Assembly: GCA_001632435.1 (NCBI GenBank)
Contig: KV423989.1
Span: 2,246-66,245 of the forward strand
Direction of reading: 5' to 3'
Source: Calocera cornea HHB12733
Lineage: Eukaryota > Basidiomycota > Dacrymycetes > Dacrymycetales > Dacrymycetaceae
DNA: 64,000 nt
A program made the translations under genes and the position numbers. Positions 31,681 to 43,094 of the stretch are shown here, piece by piece; position 1 is the first letter of the stretch, and each line of letters opens with the position of its first letter. Under the pieces are notes generated by a model. The model did no database searches, was not told the origin of the DNA, and saw nothing but the letters and a program-made list of their open reading frames with translations.

Positions 31681-32589
31681 TCAGACTTCTTTGATACTCT
31701 CCACGCACTTATGCAATAGGACACATCTTTCTTCACCTCGCTTTAGCGTGAACTTGGCGAAGTGGACACTGTTGGCCATCCCTCGAACAAGTACTTGCTG
31801 TTCTTTCGTCATCGAAGTGTCTGAAAAGAAGATGAGGCAGACTCGGTCGAAAGGTTTGTCAATATTTGTGTAGAAAGTCTTCACAGCATAGCCGAGATAG
31901 CTTTGGGTGCTGTGGAAGAGAATCCGCTGGTCGGTATCCACCACAGCGATTGATAACACATCTTGTATTGCTACTGAGCTGGGAGACGGGTTGGTGCTCC
32001 AGGTGACGATCAGGGCAGGAGCCGGAAGTGTGGGGAGCGTCTGGACATGAGGGACAAAGGTTGGCAACGGGTCCTTGGGGGTTGCGCCGTCAGAGCAGAT
32101 GCTGAATTCTTGTGGCAGCATTCCACCTGTGACGTCTTGAAGTAGCACGAATGAGCGAACTTGTTCCGGTTTGAGGTGGATTCGCGCTACAATGTTGCCA
32201 CAGTAGGACATGTACAGAGCCGACATGCTCCCAAGTGGCATATAGGTGAAAGATAGGCGGTTGTTTGTGCCTTCGAAAGGACTCGACATGCTGTCTGAGA
32301 ACCAGTGGCCGACATTGGTGTTGTGCGCGTAGTATAGGAGTCGGCCTGCAAAGTTGTGCAGGGTGAGCACGAGACCAGTGGAGCCTTCAGAGGTACCAGA
32401 TACATGCTGATAATGTCTGACCATCAGCTCCATGCTTGTGAGCATGTTGATCCACGGTTTGTCTAGCAAGTCACCTGAAGGAGGGAGGGGAGTTGGGCAT
32501 TGTCCAAACAGGTTGGCAAGTATTGTTGTGCCGGTCGCCACGGCCAAAGCCATGGCCGTGGCAGTAATCCTCAGAGAGACGGAGTCCAT
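31681..32589 (-). CDS. Unrecognised protein with N-terminal membrane anchor
   Basis: A 302-residue uninterrupted frame from the ATG at 32589 (preceding in-frame codons allow a longer start at 32715, which I reject because the hydrophobic segment fits the later Met). Residues 5-28 are hydrophobic (RITATAMALAVATGTTILA), a signal anchor or signal peptide. The rest is mixed alpha/beta with runs such as VARIHLKPEQVRSFVLLQDV and VLSIAVVDTDQRILFHSTQS. No family recognised. It lies within the 31-kb mosaic but is one of the few frames there without visible damage. Confidence 0.5.
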   Translation of the reverse strand: MDSVSLRITATAMALAVATGTTILANLFGQCPTPLPPSGDLLDKPWINMLTSMELMVRHYQHVSGTSEGSTGLVLTLHNFAGRLLYYAHNTNVGHWFSDSMSSPFEGTNNRLSFTYMPLGSMSALYMSYCGNIVARIHLKPEQVRSFVLLQDVTGGMLPQEFSICSDGATPKDPLPTFVPHVQTLPTLPAPALIVTWSTNPSPSSVAIQDVLSIAVVDTDQRILFHSTQSYLGYAVKTFYTNIDKPFDRVCLIFFSDTSMTKEQQVLVRGMANSVHFAKFTLKRGEERCVLLHKCVESIKEV

Positions 32590-33119
32590 TGTAAGATCGA
32601 GGATACAAACAGACGGGCAGGGATTATGCCGGGCTGAGCACAGCACTTTAATACGCCATTGGCGGGGACGTACATGTCCAGGCGGATTGGGGCCCCCCCT
32701 CCGGACGTGGGCCATACGCTTTCATTTGATGGCAAAGGGGCCAATCGCCTGCATCACAAAGCAAACACTAGAAGGTGAGGGCTTGTCCAAGTGCTCTCGA
32801 GCTTGCCAGGGAAGGGACGCGGTTCTGTGCTTGTCACTGTCCCAGGGGCGCGCAACCAATGGACCAATGGGAAGTACACCGCATCTTGGCCATCACAGGC
32901 CCGGGACAGCGAACACCGCATCTTCGCCCAATCCGTCTTTCCATTTGCCCCCCCGCCCCCCAGCCCTGGACCCAGCGCCCCGAACCCCTTCGCAGCGTCA
33001 GGCGCGCCCCAAACTCTTCTCCCCTGCCTCATTGTGCCCCACCGCCCTACCCATCCTACACACAGGATACACCCAGGTAAGCTACACATTTGCACTTCCT
33101 CTTGCTGCCAATGATGCCG
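32590..33119. other. No gene recognised
   Basis: The stretch between the membrane-anchored frame and the left inverted repeat. Contains low-complexity C-rich sequence near 32945-33000. No credible gene. Confidence 0.45.
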
Positions 33120-33266
33120 AGACACTGCTGACCACTGAAGCATATTTATGGCCTCTGCTCGAAAGGGATCGCTGACCCGCACTAGCATCCATCAGCAAGC
33201 CGTATTCACCGGCCGTTGGCGGGCTGCAGGGTATGGGGCACGCCTGACATGGGGCAAGGGTCCAGC
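33120..33266. repeat. Left arm of a 147-bp inverted repeat bounding a 10-kb segment
   Basis: It matches the reverse complement of 42947-43094 almost perfectly. The outer end reads AGACACTGCTGACCACTGAA. Just inside lies a module with GGGGCAAGGGTCCAGC that is repeated near 33375-33395, separated by ATCAATCAATAAC-type spacers; the right arm has the same doubled module. Confidence 0.8.
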
Positions 33267-33561
33267 TATGCGTCTGATCAATCAATAACGAAGTGACAAT
33301 TTATGGGCGCCTCTTTGAATTGTGACCAATCAATAACAAAGCGGTAACCTATGGGGTGCCCCTGACATCGGGGGCAAGGGTCCAGCACGCGTGCGATGGA
33401 CGATGATGGTGCCATGCGACTCAAGCCTTCCATAAGTGCCTCCGGGCTAGCCCGTGCACTCCTGCACTGCATGCTCCGGAGCACGAAATGGAATACATGG
33501 ATAAACTCCTCTTGACGGCTTGCTCTTCGTCACTCGAGTCTGCTTAGCATTCGTACCCCCC

Positions 33562-34397
33562 ATGTCGATGCTGGATTACTTTCATTTCTGGACTTCCTCC
33601 TTCATGGGAGCTGCTCTCAACCAGATGGTGGAGCTGCTCCCTGTAGGGCAACCATACTCATCGACCCAGTCGCAGACAATCATTTCGACTTACAACAGCC
33701 ACCACATGAGCGTGACGCAGTGTATGTGTCCACCTTCCTCCTGGCTTGGAACCCAGAACGGCAAGTGCCTCAAGTCGTCCTTATATTGTGACGAGACTGA
33801 TGCAACTCTGAGCAGTCATCAGCGACATCACTGGATCAGTGTTACCGCTTTTGATCACTGCCTACGCACCCGGCTTAGCTTGACAGATTGCGGGTGCTCG
33901 CCTTCTTGGATGGCATGTCCTGAGCGCTTGCATTGTTCCGATGCTCTCTGGCTATGTTGTGATCAACCCGCACACTGGTGCGCAGACCAACAACATTCCT
34001 CTCATATGGTTAGTTGACACTCATACGCTCCATTCTGTAGACATCGGACCCAACAACGGCTCTGTACCTTCATCGCTGGCAACGAAAAAGTCTCTCCAGC
34101 AGGTAGGCTCAGAACATGGTGAATAATAATCTTGCTAGTTGACATGCAGCACTGATCAGGGGAGATAAAACAGGTCCTACCACGCCAAGGTGGATGACAG
34201 TTGGATGCGTCACCTTGTGCTACATCGGCCTACTCTGCGTTGTTGGCCTAGTCACAGGATACATGGACATCCACATCTTGTCCACAATGCCAGGCTCCTC
34301 ACGGTGGAGGATAATGATCAATAATGGCTTTTACTATATCGGCGTACTCTGTGTCGTCCGCCTCGTTGCGGCATTCATGATATTCAATAAGTTATGA
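33562..34397 (+). pseudogene. Broken gene for a hydrophobic membrane protein, unrecognised
   Basis: The frame begins MSMLDYFHFWTSSF. After a possible intron near 33723-33815 it continues ISDITGSVLPLLITAYAPG, then a TGA near 33883, then QIAGARLLGWHVLSACIVP and LSGYVVINPHTGAQTN in the same phase. A final exon (34191-34397) encodes two similar hydrophobic segments (YIGLLCVVGLV and YIGVLCVVRLV), apparently an internal duplication. This looks like a multi-pass membrane protein, perhaps a transporter, with an in-frame stop. Family not identified. Confidence 0.35.
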
Positions 34398-35715
34398 CTC
34401 GGCTATTCTGGCTGTCTCCCGTAGGACCACTAGATCAGATTATACATTTCCCCTGTATTATGTCGTTATGCATGTAAATCCAACATGTGGTCTCATTTGC
34501 GGAGAAGTAATGGGCTACCTGATATATAAGAACGTAAATATGAGCCGGAGGGAACGCTTGTGCCTTGTCACCGATGAACGTGTCTCCACTGAAGAAGCGA
34601 CGAGAGCTGGTGGATGGGCGCGCCTTAGGTAGGACATGTCTCCGCCATGCCCACTGCCTCTGCCGTCGGATACTGCCATTGAGTGGATCAACCTTTCTAC
34701 TTCTAACAGCGCTGTGCGCCTTGTGACCGAGCAGCCCACCGTTCACTGCTTCCTCAGTTCCCATGTCGCGTCCTCTGGCTTCCTTTGGTGGTACAGCACG
34801 CTCGCAGGGGTTTTCTGCCTCCCACGTACGGTCTTCAGGATACCAGGGTAGGCCGCTATCACAACCGGAGCTAGACCTTGGTCCCTCCCGACTTGGCCCG
34901 TATCTGGGGGTTGGCAGATCACTGAGAGGTCGCATTGCTTGAGCATCTACACACTATGATACAAATCTCAGGTTCACTCCTCCAGATGTGAAAATGAGGC
35001 AGTGCGGGAGTAAGTGAAGCCTAGTCGACTGTACACAGGTTGTATACAATGAGACAGAGAGCTACAAGCATCATGAAGAACAATGCCAGCACGACCAGGA
35101 GCAACAGATTCAACAGAAATTCCTTGAGACTCCATCAAGTACCGGCTTTGGGCTGCCTATCTCGTGTGCTCTGGTTCCGTAGCAGATCAATGGCTTGTTT
35201 TGAAGCGGGGCCCGCGCCCAGTTTCGGGACTACGTGGCGCTCTATGCCAGTCAACCAAGATGAGGCATTGATAGGGTGTGTGGCTGGTAGACCGCTTGTT
35301 GACATGGGTGTCTCAGCCTTTGGTCAATCATCAGAGACAGAAACCTGCGATCAACCACAACACTCACAGGACTTGCGCCAATGTGGCTCTCGTGAGTCCG
35401 ACTTACTCCTTCCGCAGTAGATTCAATGACGGGAGTTACATTGCCGAAAGTCTCACAACGTCCGATTGGCAGTGCTCAGGCAGCTTGGTTTGCGCTGTCA
35501 GCAGCAAGTAGGTTGCGCATCTTGACAAGGAGCCACCCCGATACCATGGTGTTTGCTGGCACCCCTCGCCATGGTCCGTGCAGGGTCAACCTCGTTCCGC
35601 TCTGAACGGCCACTCCTTTGGGTGCGTTGGTGGGGTGGTGTTTGTCACATTCTCCCAATACAAACGTTGCACTCGGATGGTTACTTTTCAGTTTCATCTG
35701 CGGATGATTTGCGCA
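34398..35715. other. No gene recognised
   Basis: Mosaic DNA; overlapping frames on both strands without domain character. Confidence 0.4.
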
Positions 35716-36657
35716 TCAATTTTTGGCCGTTGGAAAACAGAGCGAAAGGCGTACCCAATGGGCTGCATCCATTGAAAGTTGGAAATGGTCGTGGTGGAGG
35801 TCCTCCAACTTAGGCAGAGGTACCACCCAAGGATTCTCGGGGCAGTATTTGCCACAAGTGACCGTTCTGCCTGGATTCAGGAGAATTCTGACCTGAAAGT
35901 CTTCATCCAAAATGACAAGATGTAGTTTTGGTAGATTCTGTCGTTTGTCGGACCTCACACCGCTTAGCGAGCCTCGTGACAAAGGCACAGAAGGTTCCAC
36001 AGCGTCCATTGCGGGTTCTATGTCTTGCAGAGATACTCTGATTAGCATGGCTCGCGTTCTTTATAAGAATACATACGCAGTCTCCAGCATACAACTGCTC
36101 ATAGCAGTGTAGAAGCGTGGTTGCCAAGTGACACATAATCTCAACAAGGACTCGCGTCCTGCCCGGCTCGCGCAGCAGGAACGTTGTGCCACTGTCCACC
36201 AACATTGGAGCGGATGTCGAGGACAGATCGAAGTCGCCGGTCCTGGTATGGATGGCGACTCCGTTGTCCAACCCGGTATCCACACTGATCTACACAAACA
36301 GCTTTAACATGTGTAGAACAATGATTGGGATTGGGTGCTTCTTACCCTCTTGCCGTCTATGCCCCTGTCTACCCGCACACAAAGGTGCTCCTGCGACAGG
36401 CCTTCAATGTCGCCCAGACATAGCGAACCGCAGTGGTGTGGCTGGCGCCGGCGGTACTCTTTGGCCAGAGAGTAAAAGCCGAGGGCACCACGTCCCAGCC
36501 ATACTCCCGGATCATCAGACGGAGGCGATATGGTCATGACAGTTGCATCATGCAGGATGAGTGCGCCGGCGGGCATGCTGTGGGCAGTCATGCGACGTTG
36601 AGCAGGGGCCGCGTAGAGATGGAGAGGGCTTGGAAAGGGGAGCAAGCAGGGCAGCAA
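35716..36657 (-). pseudogene. Aspartic-protease-like (pepsin fold) gene remnant
   Basis: The minus strand reads GALGFYSLAKEYRRR, then CGSLCLGDIEGLSQEHLCV, then after a canonical intron (GTAAGA..GTGTAG, about 36288-36345) VDTGLDNGVAIHTRTGDFDL and LVDSGTTFLL. The last contains the DSGTT of the second catalytic Asp in family A1 proteases. A second canonical intron (GTATGT..AATCAG, about 36040-36078) follows, but the downstream sequence that looks coding (LQDIEPAMDAVEPS to the stop near 35716) is in another phase, so splicing as seen gives an early stop. The first-Asp lobe is not found. The family call rests on the short DSGTT context. Confidence 0.35.
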
Positions 36658-37590
36658 GGGACAATAGGAGTTTCGAGATGAGCGGAGAGGTCATGTACAA
36701 CACGTACGTCATTGTGCATCTATTACAGCGGAATGCCTTTCCAGAATTGCAGGACAATCGTTGTCAGCTTGGGAGCACCGGTAATGGGGTGGCGGCCCCA
36801 GAACCCTTGACTGGGGCGGCCCCAGACAGTACCCTTGATGGATGACGGCATGTCCCGAAAGAGCTGGAAGGACATACACGATACGGTAGCGCGCCACGGT
36901 AACTTCACTACAAGCAATGTGACCGGCATACAGTACGTATGCTGCGCTGGGATATTGAAATTGTTTCTGTTCAGTGCGCTCCCTCTCCACCCCACTCCTC
37001 ACAGTGTCAGCCTGCAAAGTGCAACAGAGCACGAGTTCAACCTGGCCAGATGGCATTCCCAGAGATGTATGGGCTAGGAAGTCCCATTCAACGCTGCAGG
37101 CATGACAGAAGAGGTGTGCAACCCCTCGGTTTGACACCGCCTGCCACACCCACACTTTCAAGGTGCGTCCCGCCGAGCAACACTTCGGCAACTATACACG
37201 ACCAGAAGTCATACAGCTCCAACGCCGACTTTCCGTGGCGCGCAACTCCATCCGCGACCGCTGATGGGGCAAGGGTGACCTCCGACGACGACTTTGTACT
37301 GGTGTCTGGTGTGTTGCCCTGGTCCATTATCGACTCTCTCGAAGCAGTTGAGGCCCCAGTTGATCAAGAAGAACGGGATACAGGGCGCCCACCTTCTGCA
37401 AGACCGGGCACCGGTCAGTCTCAGGCGGCTGAAGCAATCCCCCAGCCTCAGGCCAGCCTGATAGACCATCTGGAGCTGGTCTTTCCGCTTCTTGATGAAC
37501 CGGACATATATATCCTAGCAAAGCCATCCTCTCCTCCTCCTGCTATGCCTACCGATGAGCTTGGGCCGGCCGCATTGCCCGTAGTAGAAG
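36658..37590. other. Uncertain open frames, no firm gene
   Basis: A 251-codon plus frame (36939-37694) overlaps the start of the gene at 37591 in another phase and may be an upstream exon, since its later part (DDDFVLVSGVLPWSIIDSLE) looks protein-like. A minus-strand frame covers the same DNA. I cannot decide. Confidence 0.3.
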
Positions 37591-38601
37591 ATGGACTTGC
37601 ATTTTCACACCCTTACCAAGAACACGAGCGCAACAACAATCTCTCGTCAACAACAGGTAGAAAGCCAGGAGCAAAAGGAACCACTCCCATGTGATCCGAC
37701 AAAAATGTATGACACCAAATCGCTGGGCTCCGCCATGGCTGCCCTTCCACCAATGCTCGGCAAGGAACCAGAGGACAATGACCTCAATAAGGCGGACTGC
37801 ACTATGCCTGGAAACTGGTCCTTTGTATCTGTTTCAGAGTTCCAACCCAGCCAATCGAAGCAAAGCTTGCCAGGATGGTCCTCTCCAATCCAGAACGAGG
37901 AGTGTTCAATCGCTTTCACGGATACCGGGAAGAATGCAGTTGGTTGGTCAGGATGGTCAAGGATACAAGACCGTCTCTCTTTGTATCTGAACGGAAGGAC
38001 ACAGCACGTACGAGGTTCTCTGCTAGTGCGGCCCAACTTTGCATCTCAATCTTGCAAGATCTGGGGTCTCGTGCTTCTCTTCTTGCTCGCCTTGACGTTG
38101 CTTGTATGGTACGGAGCTGCTGAGGTCATACATGGTGTATTGAACAGGCCCACGAATCTCACGGACGACCCAGCGCTTGTCACAGATCTCCCGGTTGACA
38201 AACGCAAATCCAATCCACCCACAACTCCGCACTTTATGTCTACTGCCAAGGCGCATGCCAAATTCACCGGTGCAGATGCGGAGGCTCTTGAACAACAAGA
38301 GTACAGGACCAACGCACATGGCCACCGCGGCACGGACGGGCTACAGTCAATGCAGCATGCCTTTCAGGACCGCACGAAGGAGGACACCTGTGTGACTACA
38401 CTGGCCCAGCACATCCCGACCGCAGCACACTGCAGATGCATACGGATCCTTGACCGGACCTGTCTGTCTGTGAAAGGAGATGTGCTTGAAAGCATTACAA
38501 GAGCCTTGGGACCGAGGAATGCAAGAGCCTTGGCTAACGTATACTCCCTCCTCAGAAATCGACAGGCCAGCCCGCTCCACCTACTGAACGACCTCCGATG
38601 A
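37591..38601 (+). CDS. Unrecognised single-pass membrane protein
   Basis: A 336-residue frame from ATG 37591. A single strong transmembrane segment lies at about 157-175 (WGLVLLFLLALTLLVWYGA), flanked by a polar Ser/Gln-rich N-terminal half with WSFVSVSEF and GWSGWSRIQDRL runs and a His/Arg-rich C-terminal half. No signal peptide. No family recognised. It lies within the 10-kb segment bounded by inverted repeats. Confidence 0.45.
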   Translation: MDLHFHTLTKNTSATTISRQQQVESQEQKEPLPCDPTKMYDTKSLGSAMAALPPMLGKEPEDNDLNKADCTMPGNWSFVSVSEFQPSQSKQSLPGWSSPIQNEECSIAFTDTGKNAVGWSGWSRIQDRLSLYLNGRTQHVRGSLLVRPNFASQSCKIWGLVLLFLLALTLLVWYGAAEVIHGVLNRPTNLTDDPALVTDLPVDKRKSNPPTTPHFMSTAKAHAKFTGADAEALEQQEYRTNAHGHRGTDGLQSMQHAFQDRTKEDTCVTTLAQHIPTAAHCRCIRILDRTCLSVKGDVLESITRALGPRNARALANVYSLLRNRQASPLHLLNDLR

Positions 38602-39253
38602 GCACCAAGATTCACCACAGCCAAGCAAACAGCTCTGAGAAGCTGTTGCAGCTCCTACAGGGGTACTCGTAATATGGCGAAACACAATTCTAGTCAATGG
38701 TGAAGCAAACGATGGTGACTCCACCAAACAAGGTTGCTGAAACCATCCAAAGGCAATGTTCCGTCATATTGTAGTGCTGGTTTTGCCGAGAGAATCGTTA
38801 AGCATATGTAGACAGCAACGAGAGAGGTAACAAAACTCAAGCCGCGCATGTGGGTCCCACGCCTAGGCGCGTAAGTCTGGCTGAAACGGTGCGGGCGCCT
38901 GCGCCCTGCGACCGTTACCTGCCATGCCTCCAGAGTTGCGAGCCTCGACGACCTCTTGACACTGTTCGACGTGCGTCACCATAACCAGGCCACCGTGACC
39001 AGGCCAGGCGCTCTGCCATTAACAGTCTCGTTGTGACTTCCGACTTCATTTCCCATCTTCCTATCTGTTTCCCTGCATACTACCCAGCCCGTAGGCACAT
39101 TGATGAAACAACTGGGACTGACCCTCAGGAGTCCAAAATAATACAGAGTGAGATCAGAAAAAAGATCGGTGGTAGATAGGTGCCCTGTGATCGAGAAAAT
39201 GTAGTTGTCTTGTGAATATGATGAGAACCCGTATTGAGAAAAGGGATGGAACC
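38602..39253. other. No gene recognised
   Basis: Non-coding stretch between two open frames. The minus-strand frame ending at 38976 lacks domain character. Confidence 0.45.
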
Positions 39254-40834
39254 CTATTGCAAATATGGAACTGGAGAGCGGAAGTGCAACCTTGTGAGTG
39301 GAATGATAGAGTGGATAGAATTGTGTTGGAATTGAGACCAGAACGTGGAAGGCCGGTATTGTGCGTCGGGTATGTAGATGGGTTGACAGCACATTAATCT
39401 GTGCTGGTATCGGGGACGAAGCACGTCGATGGTGAAGTCGTACGTCAGTGGCGGCAACTTTGTATGGTATGCAGGTAGAGAGGGAAAGTCTGCGTGCATG
39501 GTAATGCAGATAGTGCCGATATTGCCAGGCCTGGGCATTCCTTCGAGCGAGTGGTCCACCCATTTGAGCCACGTCGGAAGAGAAGGGGAAGTAAACGCCT
39601 CCATGGGTGAGACGATCTTGTGGTGGTTGTCGTGTACTTCGGGAGTCCATTGCCAGGTTCTGTTCACAAAGGCAACCTTTGGTGCATCGTTGACAATTCT
39701 CCCTGGGTGAGGGGCGAGCTCCCATAGACCGTTGGGTGTCGCCTTGCATTTTGTTTGAAGCATCCACCAACATTGTCCACCGTTCTTGTACGCACGGCCG
39801 TCTGGTTGGTGCCTTCTGATGCACGGGTGATTCCATAGGTACGAATCGAGGACTGACTGTTGGTATGCCAGGTCCTTTTTTATGACTGCGGCCTCGAACG
39901 AGTCTTTGAGGCCCGAAGCCCACAAGCGGTGATATGCCTTGCCCTCGGGAGCAACAAGCTCGTGCTTGCACTTTCTACTCTTGTTCTCCACACCTGACAG
40001 AACGTGCACCGGGAGGCCATTTGGCGATTTGATTTTCACATCCAAAAGGATCTTGTTGAGTACTTGAACGAAGACAGGATCATACCCAGCTTTGTTCTGG
40101 GCCTGCAGAAACCTTTTCTTCTTGGATCTTGTCAAAGCGTGCAGAGACCTTTTCTTCTCGGATCTTGTCAAAGGGACTGTCGGAAGTCTGGAAACTTCCT
40201 GCAAGGGCTCTGGATTTGACAGCGTGCCGTGCTGCGGCATAGCCGCCAGGTCATCATGCACCCACTCGAAGCTCCATTGACTGATGGCGGGCGGTGTAGA
40301 TGTAGCCGGCAGAAGGTTGAGGCCCTCAATGCTGAAGCTGTTGGAGGGTTCCATGTTAGGGAGCGATAACGCACGATCAGATGGCATGTCATATGGGTGG
40401 GATGATACGGGAGCGACAGAGGCAACCGTATTGCCTCCTGGTTCAGAGAAACTTCCCGTCCAGTCAAGGCCCGTGAGGAGGTCGTCGGCTTCCCTCAGAC
40501 CGTCCCTCAGACCGTCCATTGGACCGACCGTTGGACCATCCGTCAGGACAGAGGTCAGGGAACCGCGGCTTGCGCTGTAGTCACCGCTGAGAGTGGGGAT
40601 AGGAGGTGACAAGTCAGTAGGCAAGGACCTAGACAAAGGCATAGATGACAACGAGGACGAGGCGTAGAAGGGGAGTGTTGTAGAGTGCTGCAGTTGGAAT
40701 GATCCCAATTGCAGGGCCTGTTCTTGTACAGTCATGGCGGCCAAGGGTGGGCCATAGATAGTAGACCAGGGAGGCGATGACAGACCTGCAGACCAGGGAG
40801 GTGATGACAGACCTGCAGAATCGGGCAAGGACAA
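39254..40834 (-). CDS. Unrecognised 526-residue protein, possible element-encoded
   Basis: The longest intact frame of the mosaic. The first 240 residues are Ser/Pro/Thr-rich and disordered, starting with a doubled AGLSSPPWS unit (from a 27-bp tandem duplication near 40750-40805). Then comes a basic doubled unit, LTRSEKKRSLHALTRSKKKR (from a roughly 36-bp duplication near 40095-40165), which looks like a nuclear localisation signal. The C-terminal half seems folded, with WNHPCIRRHQPDGRAYKNGG and CWWMLQTKCKATPNGLWELA. A disordered, basic-patch, folded layout suggests a nuclear or DNA-binding protein; function unknown. It is central in the 10-kb segment bounded by inverted repeats. Confidence 0.5.
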   Translation of the reverse strand: MSLPDSAGLSSPPWSAGLSSPPWSTIYGPPLAAMTVQEQALQLGSFQLQHSTTLPFYASSSLSSMPLSRSLPTDLSPPIPTLSGDYSASRGSLTSVLTDGPTVGPMDGLRDGLREADDLLTGLDWTGSFSEPGGNTVASVAPVSSHPYDMPSDRALSLPNMEPSNSFSIEGLNLLPATSTPPAISQWSFEWVHDDLAAMPQHGTLSNPEPLQEVSRLPTVPLTRSEKKRSLHALTRSKKKRFLQAQNKAGYDPVFVQVLNKILLDVKIKSPNGLPVHVLSGVENKSRKCKHELVAPEGKAYHRLWASGLKDSFEAAVIKKDLAYQQSVLDSYLWNHPCIRRHQPDGRAYKNGGQCWWMLQTKCKATPNGLWELAPHPGRIVNDAPKVAFVNRTWQWTPEVHDNHHKIVSPMEAFTSPSLPTWLKWVDHSLEGMPRPGNIGTICITMHADFPSLPAYHTKLPPLTYDFTIDVLRPRYQHRLMCCQPIYIPDAQYRPSTFWSQFQHNSIHSIIPLTRLHFRSPVPYLQ

Positions 40835-40991
40835 GAAGGCGGTAAGCAGCGATTCGTAGTCCCCAGACTGCGGTGAGGGGAGTGATCCGTCCTGAAGGGC
40901 CCGTTGCTGTAAGACGACTAATGCTCCACGTAGCCTGAGCGTGACCGAGCTCAGTCAGTGCACCTGCTGCTAAGAGGCCATGGCCGCAAAC

Positions 40992-42300
40992 TCACCTTGC
41001 GAAGTATATGTTGATCTCATTGCACCTATTGCCATTCCGGGGTCCACTGGTATCTCTGAAAGGAAAGGTCGGCGGCGTCTCCGAGCACACCGGCTGACGG
41101 AGACTGGCAAGCAAGTCCGTTACCGGGTCGACCGCTTGGGCTCCAGGCCCCCACCCGTTGCATTGCTGCAGGAAGGGGGGTATGCCGTACTGCGAAGGGT
41201 TCGTGGTGCCCCTGAGGTCAAGCTCCAGAACATTGCAGTCTGTGAACATCCTTGGCGTCGTCTGGGAGGGGGAGGCCTGTCGTTGCAGTGGATGGGGGGA
41301 TGAGGCTGCAAGGAAAGGAGGGGCCAAGAGTTGAACGCTGATAAAGCGGTCAAAGGGGTGACACCACCTGTAACGCCCTCCTCCAGCTTGTGTAGTTCTC
41401 CGAAGAACGAGGTTTTGGGTACCATAATGCCTGCTCGCCAGTACACGTGCCGCAACGGCCATTCAAGTTGGGCCCTGAATGAAGAGAGGGCCCGCCTTAC
41501 ATAAGCCGTGCCTATCAGCCTGCTCGTGCAGTATGCGGATGAAGTGCAGACATTCTGAGCCTCCGCATGGAGAAAACTGGAATAGCATTGGGACAGCATG
41601 GATGGTGTTGTAGTATGGCGGTTTGATATAGCAGCTAGCTACCCTCCTTCTCTTCTCCGTGACATGCCTCACCCTCAGAGTGCTGGCACGTTCTTGATCT
41701 CAGCCTGGATGAAGTCTCAGAGCGTGTCCTGCAGCTGCGTGTCGTGTGGGTTTGACCAATTGACACCCGCCCCAGCCCAGGGCACGTAGTAGCCTCCCTT
41801 CCTGACCACGGCTCCAACGCCCCTAAGCTGAGGAGGTATGAGCGGGCTGGCACCAACATTCGACGACTGCATTTCCTCGTTGCCGGATTCAGAGTACACC
41901 GCTACTAGGGGCCAATTGTCCACTTATACATCTGCCGTGTCCCCATCTCTGGTATTTTGCTTGATCCCTCCACTGCAGTGTCTTGAGTGGCTTGTCCAGA
42001 GATCTGAGGAGAGCCAGAGTGGTCTTTGCTTGAGCTGGATCGTCCAGCCTCACCTTCCACGCCTTCTGCAGCATCGCCTTCTCCAGCGCCTCTTGCAAGC
42101 CATTGGGCATAGTAGTGACCACCGGCAGTGGTGCAGACTGGGTTTCGTATACGCGGATGATGGAGATCACCACGACGAGCGAGGAAGAAACTGGGCGGAC
42201 CGGCCAGTCGTATAGGAATGTGAACCCGATGTTCGGCGAGGTGACTTGTGGAGACGCCGTTGGCTGAAGAACCCTAAAATATGTCAGACAAACGCTCTAT
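40992..42300 (-). other. Possible degenerate multi-exon gene, unrecognised
   Basis: Minus-strand frames 41889-42173 (KAWKVRLDDPAQAKTTLALL then RSLDKPLKTLQW), 41717-41923 (DNWPLVAVYSESGNEEMQSS) and 40992-41462 (FTDCNVLELDLRGTTNPSQY) have protein-like composition and could be exons of one gene. I could not join them with confidence. Confidence 0.25.
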
Positions 42301-42946
42301 GCAGGAATGAACTGCAGCACATACTGGAACAAAAGGGTGTTCGCCTGATCTGGCTCAAGTGTTGCGGAGGATGAGCGGTTGCTGATGTCGGGCATTGCAC
42401 TGCCACCTGAACGACTTCGGCTCTCATCATGAATGCAATGTGAACAAGACGAAAGTATGAGTTGTCGCATGGGTGATGGCGGAAGAGGAATTGCTCGCTG
42501 ATGTGTACAACCTCTGCGAAGGGACGAATAAGGAGGTCTTAAGTACGTGCCGCGTACACCCTGCAGTGGACGGGTTGTTGCGCGTCCTCCGAGATATCGG
42601 GGAAGTTCCCCGGCATGGAGGGGCTACGGACGGTACGCCCAGACCAGGAAGTCGGCAGACGAGGGGCCAACATGGCCTTTAGGTCACAGTCAGCAAGGGG
42701 AGAGTGATCTGCATTGGAACCCCAACTTCTGCGGTGCTGAAAGAGGCGGGTATATTGTCTACCCCCTGTCACATTTCTGAAGGTGCCGCAGGATCCTTGC
42801 AGGTTATTGGTGTAGATGTCAGCAAGCTGGGGAGATTTGAGGCTCTTCTGATGCGCATTGGGGGAAATGCGGGGATAACGTGCTGGACCCTTGCCCCATG
42901 TCAGGCGCGCCCCTCGCCCCATTACGTCATTAATAATCAGACACGT
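42301..42946. other. No gene recognised
   Basis: Mosaic DNA leading to the right inverted-repeat arm. Near 42890-42930 it contains one copy of the GGACCCTTGCCCC module that is also in the arm. Confidence 0.45.
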
Positions 42947-43094
42947 GCTGGACCCTTGCCCCATGTCAGGCGTGCCCCATACCCTGCAGCCGGCCAACGG
43001 CCAGTGAATACGGCTTGCTGATGGATGCTAGTGCGGGTCAGCGATCCCTTTCGAGCAGAGGCCCATAAATATGCTTCAGTGGTCAGCAGTGTCT
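42947..43094. repeat. Right arm of the 147-bp inverted repeat
   Basis: Reverse complement of 33120-33266 with few differences. The outer end reads CAGTGGTCAGCAGTGTCT. The bases immediately outside the arms (GCCG at the left, TGTT at the right) do not form a direct repeat. Confidence 0.8.

Noticed and set aside
33082..33285. 67-codon minus-strand frame across the left inverted-repeat arm
   Set aside because: It follows the repeat, not a gene; the same frame recurs at the right arm only because the arms are identical.
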